Notes: generated from the letters alone by a model not told the origin. DNA of 31,458 bases from Bacillota bacterium (GCA_023395595.1 JAEWYO010000046.1:1-31458), one strand, 5' to 3'. Counted from the stretch's first letter, positions 1-8,203 are shown. Translations and numbers: made by a program.

Positions 1-110
1 GAAAGGGGCTGCCGCCGAAGCATCTCAATCTCCGTACAAGCGGGGAAGCGGGTGCTGGGCTGCGGGAGAATATGTCGCAGACTGTCACGAAAGTGGAGCG
101 CTGTCATCGG
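1..110 (+). promoter_or_regulatory. Lysine riboswitch (L box), 5' end cut by the window
   Basis: The 3' two-thirds of a lysine aptamer is visible. The block GAAAGGGG at 1-8 is followed by CGCCGAAGC at 13-21 and TGCTGGGC at 53-60, which match the P2/P3 junction of known L boxes such as B. subtilis lysC as I remember it. P3 pairs AGCA (19-22) with TGCT (53-56). P4 pairs CTGCG (60-64) with CGCAG (76-80). P5 is the small hairpin CAC-GAAA-GTG at 86-95, followed by GGAGCGCTGTC, the 3' strand of P1. P1's 5' strand and P2 lie left of the window. It sits upstream of an amino acid ABC importer, so lysine binding should turn the importer off. Confidence 0.85.
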
Positions 111-158
111 TCAGGTGCGGGATGGACAGATTCCGCGCCGCATCAAAGCATGCAAGAC

Positions 159-202
159 CGCGCGTTTTCCATTTCATTCGGGAAGCGCGTTTTATTATTT
201 TT
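159..202 (+). terminator. First hairpin of the riboswitch expression platform
   Basis: CGCGC (159-163) pairs with GCGCG (185-189) and TTCC (167-170) with GGAA (181-184), leaving a 3-nt bulge and a 10-nt loop. A T-rich run follows at 190-202. It lies about 50 nt after the aptamer, where a lysine-controlled terminator is expected. The P1 3' strand region (101-108) can also pair with 121-129 (GATG-g-ACAG), a plausible competing structure. Confidence 0.6.
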
Positions 203-209
203 ATACAAG

Positions 210-250
210 ACGCGCAGACCGAACGCAACAATCGGAAAGCGCGTTTTTTA
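210..250 (+). terminator. Second terminator upstream of the lysine importer
   Basis: ACGCGC (210-215) pairs with GCGCGT (239-244). An inner stem CCGA (219-222) / TCGG (232-235) is separated from it by a symmetric 3x3 internal loop. Six T residues follow at 244-249. This is the better intrinsic terminator of the two and ends about 70 nt before the ATG at 318. The tandem arrangement suggests that either or both hairpins are the riboswitch output. Confidence 0.7.
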
Positions 251-317
251 TTTCCTCATCACTCTGAGATTGTGAAGCCCCCAAAACAAACAAAAGTAAG
301 AGAGGAAATCAAACCAA

Positions 318-1166
318 ATGAAGAAGATTATTGCCCTATTGTTTGCGCTGATGCTGTGCGTCAGCAGCGTTGCCTGCACCCCAAAGCCCACCGAGACCGC
401 CGCCGTCTCCGGCGTGGAAGACGGCGTGCTGACCGTCGCGATGGAATGTGCCTATGCGCCGTATAACTGGACGCAGCCGACCGACGCAAACGGCGCGGTA
501 CCGATCAAGGATTCCAACGAATTTGCCAATGGCTACGATGTGATGATGGCAAAAAAACTCTGTGAAGCCAACGGCTGGGAACTCGAAGTCGTCCGTCTCG
601 ACTGGGATTCGCTGATTCCTGCCGTGCAGACGGGGCAAATCGACGCGGTCATCGCGGGACAAAGCATGACGCCGGAGCGCATGGAAGTCGTCGATTTCGC
701 GGGACCGTATCTCTACGCCTCGATCGTTTGTGTCACGCTGAACTCCAGCAGCTTTGCCACTGCAAAGGGTATTTCCGATCTCGCTGGCGGCACCTGCACA
801 AGCCAGCTCGGTACCATCTGGTATGACACCTGCCTGCCGCAGATCAAGGACGCAAAAGTGCAGCCCGCCGCCGAGACCGCGCCCGCGATGCTCATGGCGC
901 TGGAGACCGGCACGGTCGATTTTATCTGCACCGATATGCCCACCGCGCAGGGTGCACTGGCCGCCTATCCCGACATGACGATTCTCAATTTCGCCGGCAG
1001 CGGGGATGATTTCACCGTTGCGGACAGCGATGTCAACATCGGCATCTCCGTGCGCAAAGGCAACACCGTGCTCAAAGACGCACTCAACAAGGTGTTGCTC
1101 GGCATGACGGCGGACGATTTCAACACGGTCATGGCATCCGCCATCGCCGTACAGCCCATCGGCTAA
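318..1166 (+). CDS. Polar amino acid (probably lysine) ABC transporter substrate-binding lipoprotein
   Basis: 282 aa. The N-terminus is a lipoprotein signal peptide with a lipobox ending SVAC (Cys20), so the mature protein is anchored outside the membrane. The rest matches the SBP_bac_3 family (type II periplasmic binding fold): an early segment with YAPYNW, a GYDVMMAKKL stretch contacting ligand, and the D-x-V-I-A-G-x-S-M-T-P-E-R signature typical of polar amino acid binders. The start has an AGAGAGGAAA ribosome site. It is the first gene of a three-gene importer cluster placed behind a lysine riboswitch. The family also binds arginine, histidine, glutamine or cystine; the lysine assignment rests on the riboswitch rather than on the protein. 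Confidence 0.9.
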   Translation: MKKIIALLFALMLCVSSVACTPKPTETAAVSGVEDGVLTVAMECAYAPYNWTQPTDANGAVPIKDSNEFANGYDVMMAKKLCEANGWELEVVRLDWDSLIPAVQTGQIDAVIAGQSMTPERMEVVDFAGPYLYASIVCVTLNSSSFATAKGISDLAGGTCTSQLGTIWYDTCLPQIKDAKVQPAAETAPAMLMALETGTVDFICTDMPTAQGALAAYPDMTILNFAGSGDDFTVADSDVNIGISVRKGNTVLKDALNKVLLGMTADDFNTVMASAIAVQPIG

Positions 1167-1284
1167 GAATACGGTCGAAGGGTTACCGTTTATCAAATGC
1201 TGGGTCAAGGCGTGCCGCGCAATGCGGTTCGCCTTGCCTTGTCGTTTGAACCGTGTGATTTTACTTGATTAGGAGCGTGCGTAC

Positions 1285-2109
1285 ATGAGCAATCTCGCGC
1301 AGCTTGGCAGCGACATTGTCAAGCTCTGGAACAACTATGCAAGCGTCTATCTCACCGGCATGTGGAAGACGGTGTCGCTTGCCATCATCTGCACGCTGGT
1401 CGGCTGCCTGATCGGCTTTCTTTGCGGTGTGCTGCAAACCATACCCGTCGCAAAAAAAGACAATGCACTCAAAAAAGGCTTACTAGGCCTCCTGCGCGGG
1501 GTGATTCGCGCCTATGTTGAGGTGTTTCGCGGCACGCCGATGATCCTGCAAGCCGTGTTCGTCTATTACGGGCTGCCGTATTTTACCAACAACGCGCTGC
1601 AATGGCAGAGCGTTTGGCTCGCGGCGTTCGTCGTCGTCTCCGTCAACACGGGCGCATATATGGCGGAGACCGTGCGCGGCGGCATCCTCTCGGTCGATCC
1701 GGGGCAGACGGAGGGCGCAAAAGCAATCGGCATGACGCACTGGCAGACCATGACGAGCGTGATCTTGCCGCAGGCGCTCAGGAGTATCATGCCGCAGATA
1801 GGCAACAACTTCATCATCAACCTCAAGGATACGTCCGTGATGTTCATCATCGGCTACACCGACTTTTTCGCCACGCACAAGGCGGTCGTCGGCGCAACGT
1901 TTCTCTATTTCCCATCCGCAACCATCGAGATGGCGGGTTATCTGTTCATGACGCTGGTGAGTTCCGTGCTCCTGCGCTGGCTGGAAAAACGGATGGACGG
2001 CAGTGCCAGCTACGACCTTGCGACCACCGATACGCTGGCGCATACGAGCGGCATGGTTCGCTTTCCGCATAAAGCCGGCAAGCGCGCGCCGGAAGAAAGA
2101 GGGCATTGA
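1285..2109 (+). CDS. Polar amino acid ABC transporter permease
   Basis: 274 aa integral membrane permease of the HisM/GlnP family. It is hydrophobic with about five predicted membrane spans. The GTPMILQAVFVYYGLP stretch and the cytoplasmic EAA loop (around EGAKAIGMTHWQTMTSVILP), which docks onto the ATPase, are both clear. AGGAG precedes the ATG at 10-nt spacing. The C-terminus carries a polar tail of about 35 residues beyond the last span, longer than in many relatives. It probably forms a homodimeric channel with the downstream ATPase, fed by the upstream lipoprotein. The 118-bp gap after the binding-protein gene shows no strong terminator, so co-transcription is likely. Confidence 0.92.
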   Translation: MSNLAQLGSDIVKLWNNYASVYLTGMWKTVSLAIICTLVGCLIGFLCGVLQTIPVAKKDNALKKGLLGLLRGVIRAYVEVFRGTPMILQAVFVYYGLPYFTNNALQWQSVWLAAFVVVSVNTGAYMAETVRGGILSVDPGQTEGAKAIGMTHWQTMTSVILPQALRSIMPQIGNNFIINLKDTSVMFIIGYTDFFATHKAVVGATFLYFPSATIEMAGYLFMTLVSSVLLRWLEKRMDGSASYDLATTDTLAHTSGMVRFPHKAGKRAPEERGH

Positions 2110-2111
2110 CG

Positions 2112-2852
2112 ATGAGCGAGCAGATTTTATCCGTACAGCATCTTTCCAAGTCGTTTGGCGCGAATGTCGTGCTGCGGGACATTGATTTCTCCGTGCAAAA
2201 GGGAGATGTGACGAGCATCATCGGCGCATCCGGCTCCGGCAAAAGCACGCTGTTGCGTTGCATCAACCTGCTGGAAACACCGACCGCCGGGGAGATTCTC
2301 TTCCATGGAGAAGACATCACCCGCCGCGGCTACAACGTGCCTGCCTATCGCGCGAAGGTCGGCATGGTGTTCCAGAGTTTCAACCTCTTCAACAACATGA
2401 CCGTGCTGGACAACTGTATGGCGGGGTTGCGCAAGGTGATGCATCAGGATCGCGACACCGCGGAGCAGACCGCCAGGCGGTATCTCGACAAAGTCGGCAT
2501 GCTGCCGTATATCCACGCAAAACCGCGCCAGATCTCCGGCGGGCAAAAGCAGCGCGTGGCAATTGCCCGCGCGCTCGCGATGGAGCCGGAGGTGCTGCTC
2601 TTTGACGAGCCGACGTCCGCACTCGACCCGCAGATGGTGGGCGAGGTGTTGGACGTCATGAAAACCCTCGTGAAAGAAGGGCTGACCATGCTGGTTGTCA
2701 CGCACGAGATGGCGTTTGCGCGGGATGTTTCGAGCAGAACCGTTTTCATGAAGGATGGCATTATCTGGGAGGAAGGTGCTCCTGAGCAGATATTCGGTCA
2801 GCCCGAGCGAGCGGAGACCAAGGAGTTTCTCTCTCGTTTTTTCGACCGCTAA
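2112..2852 (+). CDS. Polar amino acid ABC transporter ATP-binding protein
   Basis: 246 aa ATPase of the GlnQ/HisP type. Walker A GASGSGKST has its lysine at residue 44. The Q-loop (MVFQSFNLF), signature ISGGQKQR, Walker B LLFDEPTSALD and the H-loop histidine (VVTHEMAF) are all intact. I chose the ATG at 2112: AGAGGG at 2098-2103 sits about 8 nt before it. An in-frame TTG at 2106 would be only 2 nt from that site. The gene starts just after the permease stop codon, indicating translational coupling. It energises uptake by the two preceding gene products. Confidence 0.95.
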   Translation: MSEQILSVQHLSKSFGANVVLRDIDFSVQKGDVTSIIGASGSGKSTLLRCINLLETPTAGEILFHGEDITRRGYNVPAYRAKVGMVFQSFNLFNNMTVLDNCMAGLRKVMHQDRDTAEQTARRYLDKVGMLPYIHAKPRQISGGQKQRVAIARALAMEPEVLLFDEPTSALDPQMVGEVLDVMKTLVKEGLTMLVVTHEMAFARDVSSRTVFMKDGIIWEEGAPEQIFGQPERAETKEFLSRFFDR

Positions 2853-2876
2853 ACAAGCGCCGCATTCGCGTTCATC

Positions 2877-2903
2877 AAGCCATCCGGTTTCGGGTGGCTT
2901 TTC
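2877..2903 (+). terminator. Terminator of the lysine importer operon
   Basis: A 10-bp stem (2877-2886 with 2891-2900, one G-T pair) has a GTTT loop and is followed by TTTT. It lies 25 bp after the ATPase stop codon. Confidence 0.85.
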
Positions 2904-3054
2904 TCTTCTATACGTCCCAATCTTACGGTGTAATACTGCGCGTCAGAACCATGCGCCGTGCGCTTGCGATAAAACAACCCGGATCGGTTGATTGCGATTT
3001 GATTGACACGCAGTATGAACGAAAAAGATGTTTACTCGACATAGAAAGAACCCA

Positions 3055-3083
3055 TTGACGCGTTATAGCCAACCGAATACAAT
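3055..3083 (+). promoter_or_regulatory. Sigma-A promoter of the GGDEF/HD-GYP gene
   Basis: TTGACG (3055-3060) and TACAAT (3078-3083) are separated by exactly 17 bp. The leader to the start at 3187 is about 95 nt and contains a GC-rich hairpin, GCGCCG (3117-3122) / CGGCGC (3128-3133). I looked for a cyclic-di-GMP riboswitch in the gene-free stretch 2904-3186 and did not find its conserved core. Apart from this promoter and hairpin I see nothing else there. Confidence 0.75.
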
Positions 3084-3186
3084 GAAAGTGATCATACATG
3101 ATCTCACAGTGTAACAGCGCCGCGTACCGGCGCGGTTATATGTTTCTTATACGTTCGAACGAAAAAACAGAGGCGGTGAACCGGGC

Positions 3187-5508
3187 TTGAAAAAGAAACC
3201 AGCTCTCTTTTTGCTGATCATTCTTTCCGTCACGCTGCTCGCGGTTGCGGGCTATGTGCTGCTGCGCGTGATGAACGCGCCAAAGGCACCCCAACAGGCG
3301 CAACAGCAGACGATCTCCGTTGTGTTGGACGACAATTATCCGCCCTATGTCTTTCGCGATGCGGAGGGCAAACTGCAGGGCATTTTGGTCGATCAATGGG
3401 AGCTCTGGAGCAAGAAGACCGGCATAAAGGCAGAGCTGAGTGCAATGGATTGGGCGGATGCACTCGGCGGTATGCGAGCGGGTAAGTATGACGTGATCGA
3501 CACCGCGTTTCAAAACGAGGAGCGCGACGCGTGGCTGGATTTTTCCGCACCGTATGTGACCATTGATGTGCCGATTTTTCACAGCAACAAGATCGGCGGC
3601 ATAACGGATGCGGCCTCACTCAAGGAATTCTCCGTTGCGGTCAAGGCGGGGGATGCGTGCATTCCGATTTTGCAGGCGGCGGGTGTAGAAAAGATTGAAG
3701 AATATCCAAGCTACGAGGCGATTGTAGACGCGGCAAAGCGCGGAGATGTGACCGTCTTCGTTGCGGACGAGCCTGCTGCGCTGTACTATCTCTATCAAAA
3801 AGGCATCGCAGATGCGTTCAGCCGGAGCCAGTCTCTCTACTCCGGACAATTTCACCGCGCGGTGAAAAAAGGCGATGTGCAGATGCTTGTGCTCATCGAG
3901 CGTGGATTTTCCCAGATTTCCTCAGACGATCTGCATCAAATCGACGACCGTTGGTTTGGCAAAGAGAGCCTTTGGATCTATGTGCAGTATTATGCAGAGT
4001 ATCTGCTCGTCGGTGTTGCGCTTGTGGGCGCGATCATCCTTTGGGTGTCGCTCTGGAACCAGCGCCTGAGAAAAGAGGTACGTAAGAAGACGCAGGAACT
4101 GGTTCGCGAAAAAGAACTACTCGATATCACGCTGCAATCGATTGGAGATGGCGTTGTTGCCACGGATGTAAACGGCAACATTACGCTGCTCAATCCCACC
4201 GCACGAGAGATGACCGGTTGGGATGATGATGCGATTGGTGAATCGTTTACCACCGTGCTGCGGCTGATCAATGAGGAGACGGAGGAACCCGTGAGCTCCC
4301 CAATCGAAAAGGTGCTTGAAACGGGAGAGATCGTCGGACTTGCCAACCACACAGCCTTAATCAACCGTCAGGGCGAGAAAACGCCGATAGCCGACGGCGC
4401 ATCGCCGATTTGCGATCCGGGCGGGCAGATCTATGGCGTTGTGATGGTCTTTCGGGATGTGACGCAGGAGAAGCGTCAACGCGAGAAAATTGAATATATC
4501 ATGTCGCACGATTCCATGACGGGGCTTTTTAACCGCTGGTACATGGAAGAGGTGCTCAATCGCTATGATCAGGAGATGCAGGATAACTGCGCGGTGATCA
4601 TGGGGGATCTCAACGGGCTCAAGCTCGTCAATGACGCATTCGGGCACTTTGAGGGTGACCGGTTTATCCGCAAGATTGCGACGATTTTGCGCACGAGCAG
4701 CGGACCGAAGGACGTTGTCTGCCGCTGGGGCGGAGACGAGTTTTTGATTTTGATGCCAAACGCGGGCGCAAAGGAGGCGGAGCGGCTGATCGAGCGTGTG
4801 CTTGCCCGCTGTGAGGCGGAAAGCGACGAAAAGCTGCAACTCAGCATCGCGATGGGGTATGCGCTGCGCATCGGCGCGGGAGAAGATATCCATGAGGCGC
4901 TGCGAGAGGCGGAACAGCTTACCTATCGAAGAAAGCTGATGATCGAGAAGAGCTTTCGCAGCAGCGTGATCAATGCGCTTCTGGCGACGCTTGCGGCAAA
5001 GAGCGAGGAGACGGAGGAGCATGCGGAGCGTTTGCAGCACTATTGCGGAGAACTTGGCAAAATCCTCGGCATTTCCAACAAGGAACTCGACGAGATGTCT
5101 CTCTTTGCGATGCTGCATGATATCGGCAAGGTCGGCATCAACGACGCGATCCTGCAAAAACCTGGCGCGTTGACCGACGCGGAGTGGTTGGAGATGAAGA
5201 AACATCCGGAGATCGGGTTTCGGATTGCGCAGAACAATGTCGATCTCGCGCCGATTTCGGAATATATCCTTTCCCACCATGAACGTTGGGACGGCAAGGG
5301 TTATCCGCGCGGGCTAAAGGGCGAAGAGATACCAACGCTCTCGCGTATTCTCGCGGTCGTGGATGCGTTTGATGCAATGACCAACGAGCGCATCTACAGC
5401 AAGCCCAGGAGCCATGAGGCAGCGGCACAGGAGATTGTGCGCTGTTCCGGCGCGCAGTTTGACCCACACATTGCGCACGCGTTTGTAACGCTCGTGCTCG
5501 GATTATAA
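3187..5508 (+). CDS. Membrane sensor: SBP_bac_3 - PAS - GGDEF - HD-GYP (cyclic-di-GMP turnover)
   Basis: 773 aa. Residues about 6-28 are an N-terminal membrane anchor. About 40-255 form an extracellular type II binding-protein domain (SBP_bac_3) like that of amino acid importers. A second membrane span lies near 269-289, then a short coiled coil and a PAS domain at about 310-425. The GGDEF domain has an intact GGDEF motif at 515-519 (RWGGDEF), the active-site signature for making c-di-GMP. The HD-GYP domain has HD at 644-645 and HHERWDGKGYP ending at 707, the signature for hydrolysing it. The I-site RxxD before GGDEF is not conserved: the arginine position is glycine (GPKD). The TTG start follows GAGGCGGTGA. 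It is a monocistronic unit with its own promoter and terminator. Likely role: couples an external amino-acid-like ligand to c-di-GMP level. Confidence 0.92.
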   Translation: MKKKPALFLLIILSVTLLAVAGYVLLRVMNAPKAPQQAQQQTISVVLDDNYPPYVFRDAEGKLQGILVDQWELWSKKTGIKAELSAMDWADALGGMRAGKYDVIDTAFQNEERDAWLDFSAPYVTIDVPIFHSNKIGGITDAASLKEFSVAVKAGDACIPILQAAGVEKIEEYPSYEAIVDAAKRGDVTVFVADEPAALYYLYQKGIADAFSRSQSLYSGQFHRAVKKGDVQMLVLIERGFSQISSDDLHQIDDRWFGKESLWIYVQYYAEYLLVGVALVGAIILWVSLWNQRLRKEVRKKTQELVREKELLDITLQSIGDGVVATDVNGNITLLNPTAREMTGWDDDAIGESFTTVLRLINEETEEPVSSPIEKVLETGEIVGLANHTALINRQGEKTPIADGASPICDPGGQIYGVVMVFRDVTQEKRQREKIEYIMSHDSMTGLFNRWYMEEVLNRYDQEMQDNCAVIMGDLNGLKLVNDAFGHFEGDRFIRKIATILRTSSGPKDVVCRWGGDEFLILMPNAGAKEAERLIERVLARCEAESDEKLQLSIAMGYALRIGAGEDIHEALREAEQLTYRRKLMIEKSFRSSVINALLATLAAKSEETEEHAERLQHYCGELGKILGISNKELDEMSLFAMLHDIGKVGINDAILQKPGALTDAEWLEMKKHPEIGFRIAQNNVDLAPISEYILSHHERWDGKGYPRGLKGEEIPTLSRILAVVDAFDAMTNERIYSKPRSHEAAAQEIVRCSGAQFDPHIAHAFVTLVLGL

Positions 5509-5525
5509 AACGAACGAAACAAGCA

Positions 5526-5560
5526 AAGAACCCCGCCATCGGCGGGGTTCTTGCGTTTTA
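5526..5560 (+). terminator. Terminator after the GGDEF/HD-GYP gene
   Basis: A perfect 12-bp stem (5526-5537 with 5541-5552) with a 3-nt loop is followed by GCGTTTTATTTTAT. It lies 17 bp after the stop codon. Its T-tract runs into the stop codon of the convergent orphan gene. Confidence 0.9.
5529..5557. repeat. 29-bp direct repeat, copy 1 (terminator hairpin)
   Basis: 29 bp, hairpin plus TTCTTGCGTT tail, identical to 6276-6304. The two copies are 747 bp apart and bracket the AT-rich orphan gene, whose stop codon begins at the very next base (5558). Confidence 0.9.
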
Positions 5561-6169
5561 TTTTATACAGTTATTGTAACCATGATAAATTAATATCTCT
5601 GCGAGGTTATTCAGAACATATCTTTGTGCCTCTTTGCGGTGAAGTGTGATTAAAAGATTGCCATAATGACTTGGCCGCAACTCTTGATAGATACCCAGCT
5701 TGGTACCTGCTGTAGTTGGAATTCGCTTGTGTGAGTCCTCGTGAATATATAAGAACCCCTTATAAACTAACCAGTTCGTAATCCAGCGATGCGAGAAGTT
5801 CCTACCACCAAATTCGGCTTTACTTTGTATTCTACGAGCCAAATTACTGATGGGGATCGGCTCGTCCGATATGATAACTGAGTCGATGGCACTACGAGTA
5901 ATCTGAAAATCATGTTTTCCATTATATTTCTCTATACGTGAAGAGTTGCTGGATTGGATACTGCTTGCTAATTCTTGCTGACCATTGATAACGTTGTATT
6001 GAGCGAGTTGTTCTTTTAATATTTCAGATACAAAAGAAAAATAGCGCAACAATTTTGGCTGATTGAGAACAGAATCATGCGGAACCAATCGATCCGATAA
6101 CGGATCAATACCACTGGCAAGTTTGTCGGCGTATAGCTTTGCCTTCTTAAGTTTTTCTTCTTGCGACAT
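5558..6169 (-). CDS. Hypothetical protein, AT-rich orphan gene
   Basis: 203 aa, not recognised with confidence. The protein is hydrophilic with no signal peptide or membrane span. The N-terminal third looks helical and charged. The C-terminal half (WITNWLVYKGFLYI, then PTTAGTKLGIYQELR) has the look of a winged-helix-type module and resembles tails I associate with some helicase- or nuclease-associated proteins, but this is only an impression. The start is ATG at 6169 with TAGGAAC upstream. The coding sequence is visibly richer in A and T than every neighbour, and the gene has its own promoter. It is enclosed by duplicated terminators, which suggests recent acquisition as a single-gene cargo. 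Function unknown. Confidence 0.7.
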   Translation of the reverse strand: MSQEEKLKKAKLYADKLASGIDPLSDRLVPHDSVLNQPKLLRYFSFVSEILKEQLAQYNVINGQQELASSIQSSNSSRIEKYNGKHDFQITRSAIDSVIISDEPIPISNLARRIQSKAEFGGRNFSHRWITNWLVYKGFLYIHEDSHKRIPTTAGTKLGIYQELRPSHYGNLLITLHRKEAQRYVLNNLAEILIYHGYNNCIK

Positions 6170-6202
6170 AAAAGTTCCTACTTTTTATGAGAATATGTAA
6201 CT

Positions 6203-6211
6203 ATTATACCA
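6203..6211 (-). promoter_or_regulatory. Extended -10 promoter of the orphan gene
   Basis: On the minus strand TGGTATAAT (TG-n-TATAAT) ends about 34 nt before the ATG. No good -35 box is seen at 17 bp, which fits an extended -10 promoter. A second TATAAT-like box lies further upstream near 6250. Confidence 0.55.
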
Positions 6212-6266
6212 TGCAGTAAAATTAACTTACTCTACAGTGCATTTGTATTATATAGCTCAAGAATTT

Positions 6267-6305
6267 GAACGCAAAAACCCCGCCATCGGCGGGGTTCTTG
6301 CGTTC
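6267..6305 (-). terminator. Terminator of the ABC exporter operon
   Basis: An 18-bp stem (6267-6284 with 6288-6305, one A-C mismatch) has a 3-nt loop. Read on the minus strand it has a GTTTTTGCG run and lies 9 bp beyond the stop codon of the exporter gene. Its core is the second copy of the 29-bp repeat. Confidence 0.85.
6276..6304. repeat. 29-bp direct repeat, copy 2 (terminator hairpin)
   Basis: Identical over 29 bp to 5529-5557. Here the palindrome extends outward on both sides, so this copy may be the older, complete bidirectional terminator. Confidence 0.9.
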
Positions 6306-6313
6306 TTTGCGTG

Positions 6314-8203
6314 TTATTCGAGTTCGAATGCACCGGTGTAGAGTTGGTAGTATTTGCCGCCTTCGGAAATCAGGTGCGCGTGGCTGCCACGCTCGATGAT
6401 GCGCCCGTTCTCGAGCACCATGATCACGTCGGAATTTTGCACTGTCGAGAGCCGGTGCGCAATGACAAACACCGTTCTGCCCTTCATCAGCGCATCCATG
6501 CCGCGTTGGACAATCGCCTCCGTGCGCGTGTCGATGGAAGACGTCGCTTCGTCCAGAATCATCACTGGCGGGTCGGCAACCGCCGCGCGCGCAATCGCGA
6601 GCAACTGCCGCTGGCCTTGCGAAAGATTGGTGCCGTTGCCCGTCAGCGGGGTGTCATACCCCTCTGGCAGCCGCGTGACGAAATCGTCCGCACCCGCGAG
6701 CTTCGCCGCGGCGATGCATTCCTCGTTCATCGCGTCCAGTCGTCCATAGCGGATGTTTTCCATCACCGTGCCGGTGAAGAGGTTGGTATCCTGCAACACC
6801 ATGCCGATGGCACGGCGAAGGTCGGACTTCTTGATCTTGTTGATGTTGATGCCGTCATAGCGGATTTTTCCGTCTGCAATGTCGTAGAAGCGGTTGAGCA
6901 GATTCGTGATGGTCGTTTTGCCCGCACCCGTTGCGCCGACAAACGCGACCTTCTGTCCCGGTTCGGCAAAAAGCGTTACATCGTGCAGCACGGGTTTCTC
7001 CGACTCGTAACCGAAGTCCACATCCTGCAAACGTACATCGCCGGAGAGGCGCGTGTAGCGAACGCTGCCATCCGTAAGCGGTTGTTTCCACGCCCAAATC
7101 CCTGTGCGCTCCGCGCTCTCGGTGAGTACGCCGTCCGCTTCGGTCACGTTCACGAGTGTCACGCTGCCTTCGTCAACCTCCTGTGCTTCGTCGAGCATGG
7201 CAAACATCCGGCTCGCTCCGGCGAGGCCCATGATGACCGCATTGAGCTGCTGGGACACCTGGTTGATGTTGCCGGAGAACTGGCGCGTCATGTTGAGAAA
7301 CGGCACCACGATGCTGATGCTGAATGCAAGTCCAGAGATACTCAGGTTCGTCGCGTGGCCGAGCAGAAACGCGCCACCCGCCATCGCAACCAGCACATAA
7401 ATCAAGTTGCCGATGTTCATGATGATGGGAGCAAGGATGTTTGCAAACGTGTTTGCCTGCTCCGAATCGTGGAAGAGCGCATCGTTGACCGCGTCAAATC
7501 CGTCTTTCGCCTCTTCCTCATGACAGAACACCTTGATAACCTTCTGTCCTGCCATCATCTCCTCGATAAAGCCCTCAGTCTTGCCGATGGAGACCTGCTG
7601 CCGCCGGAAATATTTCGCGGAGTTGCCGCCGATCTTCTTGACTGCAAGCAGCAGGAACGAGACGCCAAAGAGCACCACAAGCGCCATCCAGACGCTGTAA
7701 TAGACCATGATGGAAAACAGCGTAAACACCATCACGCCGGAGGCCAGCAACTGCGGCAGGCTCTGCGAGATGAGCTGGCGCAGGGTGTCGATATCGTTGG
7801 TATAGTGGCTCATGATGTCGCCGCGCTCGTGCGTGTCAAAATACTGCACGGGCAGGCTCTGCATGTGCCCGAAGAGCCGCTCGCGCATCTTCTTGAGCGC
7901 GCCTTGCGAAAGAATCGCCATTGCGCGCGTATAAGTAAACGAGAGAATGAGTGAAACAAGATACAATCCGGCAAGAATCATCGTAAAACGGATGACCTGC
8001 GGACCGATCACACCCCAGCCTGCGCCCGCGTTCTGCTCCAGAACAGCGATGATGTTCTGGGTGAAGATTGCGGGCATCGCAGAGACCGCGGAGGAGAAGA
8101 TGATGCACACGATCACCGCAGGCAGCGCCACGGGATAGAACGAAAACAGCATGCGAAACAGCCGCTTGAGTGTTCCTTTTTGAATCTGTGCCTTTGGTTT
8201 CAT
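6314..8203 (-). CDS. Heterodimeric ABC exporter, subunit with the catalytic site
   Basis: 629 aa half-transporter: a six-span ABC membrane domain (about residues 20-330) followed by a nucleotide-binding domain. Walker A GATGAGKTT has Lys429. Walker B ILDEATSSID has the catalytic Glu552. The signature is LSQGQ instead of LSGGQ. About 50 extra residues lie between the membrane domain and the ATPase (VNVTEADGVLTESAERTG...). These traits match the consensus-site partner of BmrCD / LmrCD / TM287-288 type exporters. It starts with ATG overlapping the stop of the partner gene by 4 bp, with AGGTG 7 nt upstream. Predicted role: efflux of drugs or lipids together with the 8200-9942 product; the substrate is unknown. 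Confidence 0.93.
   Translation of the reverse strand: MKPKAQIQKGTLKRLFRMLFSFYPVALPAVIVCIIFSSAVSAMPAIFTQNIIAVLEQNAGAGWGVIGPQVIRFTMILAGLYLVSLILSFTYTRAMAILSQGALKKMRERLFGHMQSLPVQYFDTHERGDIMSHYTNDIDTLRQLISQSLPQLLASGVMVFTLFSIMVYYSVWMALVVLFGVSFLLLAVKKIGGNSAKYFRRQQVSIGKTEGFIEEMMAGQKVIKVFCHEEEAKDGFDAVNDALFHDSEQANTFANILAPIIMNIGNLIYVLVAMAGGAFLLGHATNLSISGLAFSISIVVPFLNMTRQFSGNINQVSQQLNAVIMGLAGASRMFAMLDEAQEVDEGSVTLVNVTEADGVLTESAERTGIWAWKQPLTDGSVRYTRLSGDVRLQDVDFGYESEKPVLHDVTLFAEPGQKVAFVGATGAGKTTITNLLNRFYDIADGKIRYDGININKIKKSDLRRAIGMVLQDTNLFTGTVMENIRYGRLDAMNEECIAAAKLAGADDFVTRLPEGYDTPLTGNGTNLSQGQRQLLAIARAAVADPPVMILDEATSSIDTRTEAIVQRGMDALMKGRTVFVIAHRLSTVQNSDVIMVLENGRIIERGSHAHLISEGGKYYQLYTGAFELE

Noticed and set aside
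151..165. T-box-like stretch AAGACCGCG upstream of the first importer gene
   Set aside because: The invariant TGG of the T-box core is missing, and the lysine aptamer explains the leader.
336..1208. Minus-strand reading frame opposite the lysine-binding lipoprotein
   Set aside because: No ribosome site or domain; the plus-strand gene has signal peptide, lipobox and family motifs.
2904..3186. Possible c-di-GMP riboswitch ahead of the GGDEF/HD-GYP gene
   Set aside because: The conserved core elements of either class were not found; only a promoter and a plain hairpin are present.
6311..7954. Plus-strand reading frame of 547 codons
   Set aside because: It is the antisense shadow of the ABC exporter gene, is rich in His and Arg and has no domain; the minus-strand protein has complete motifs.
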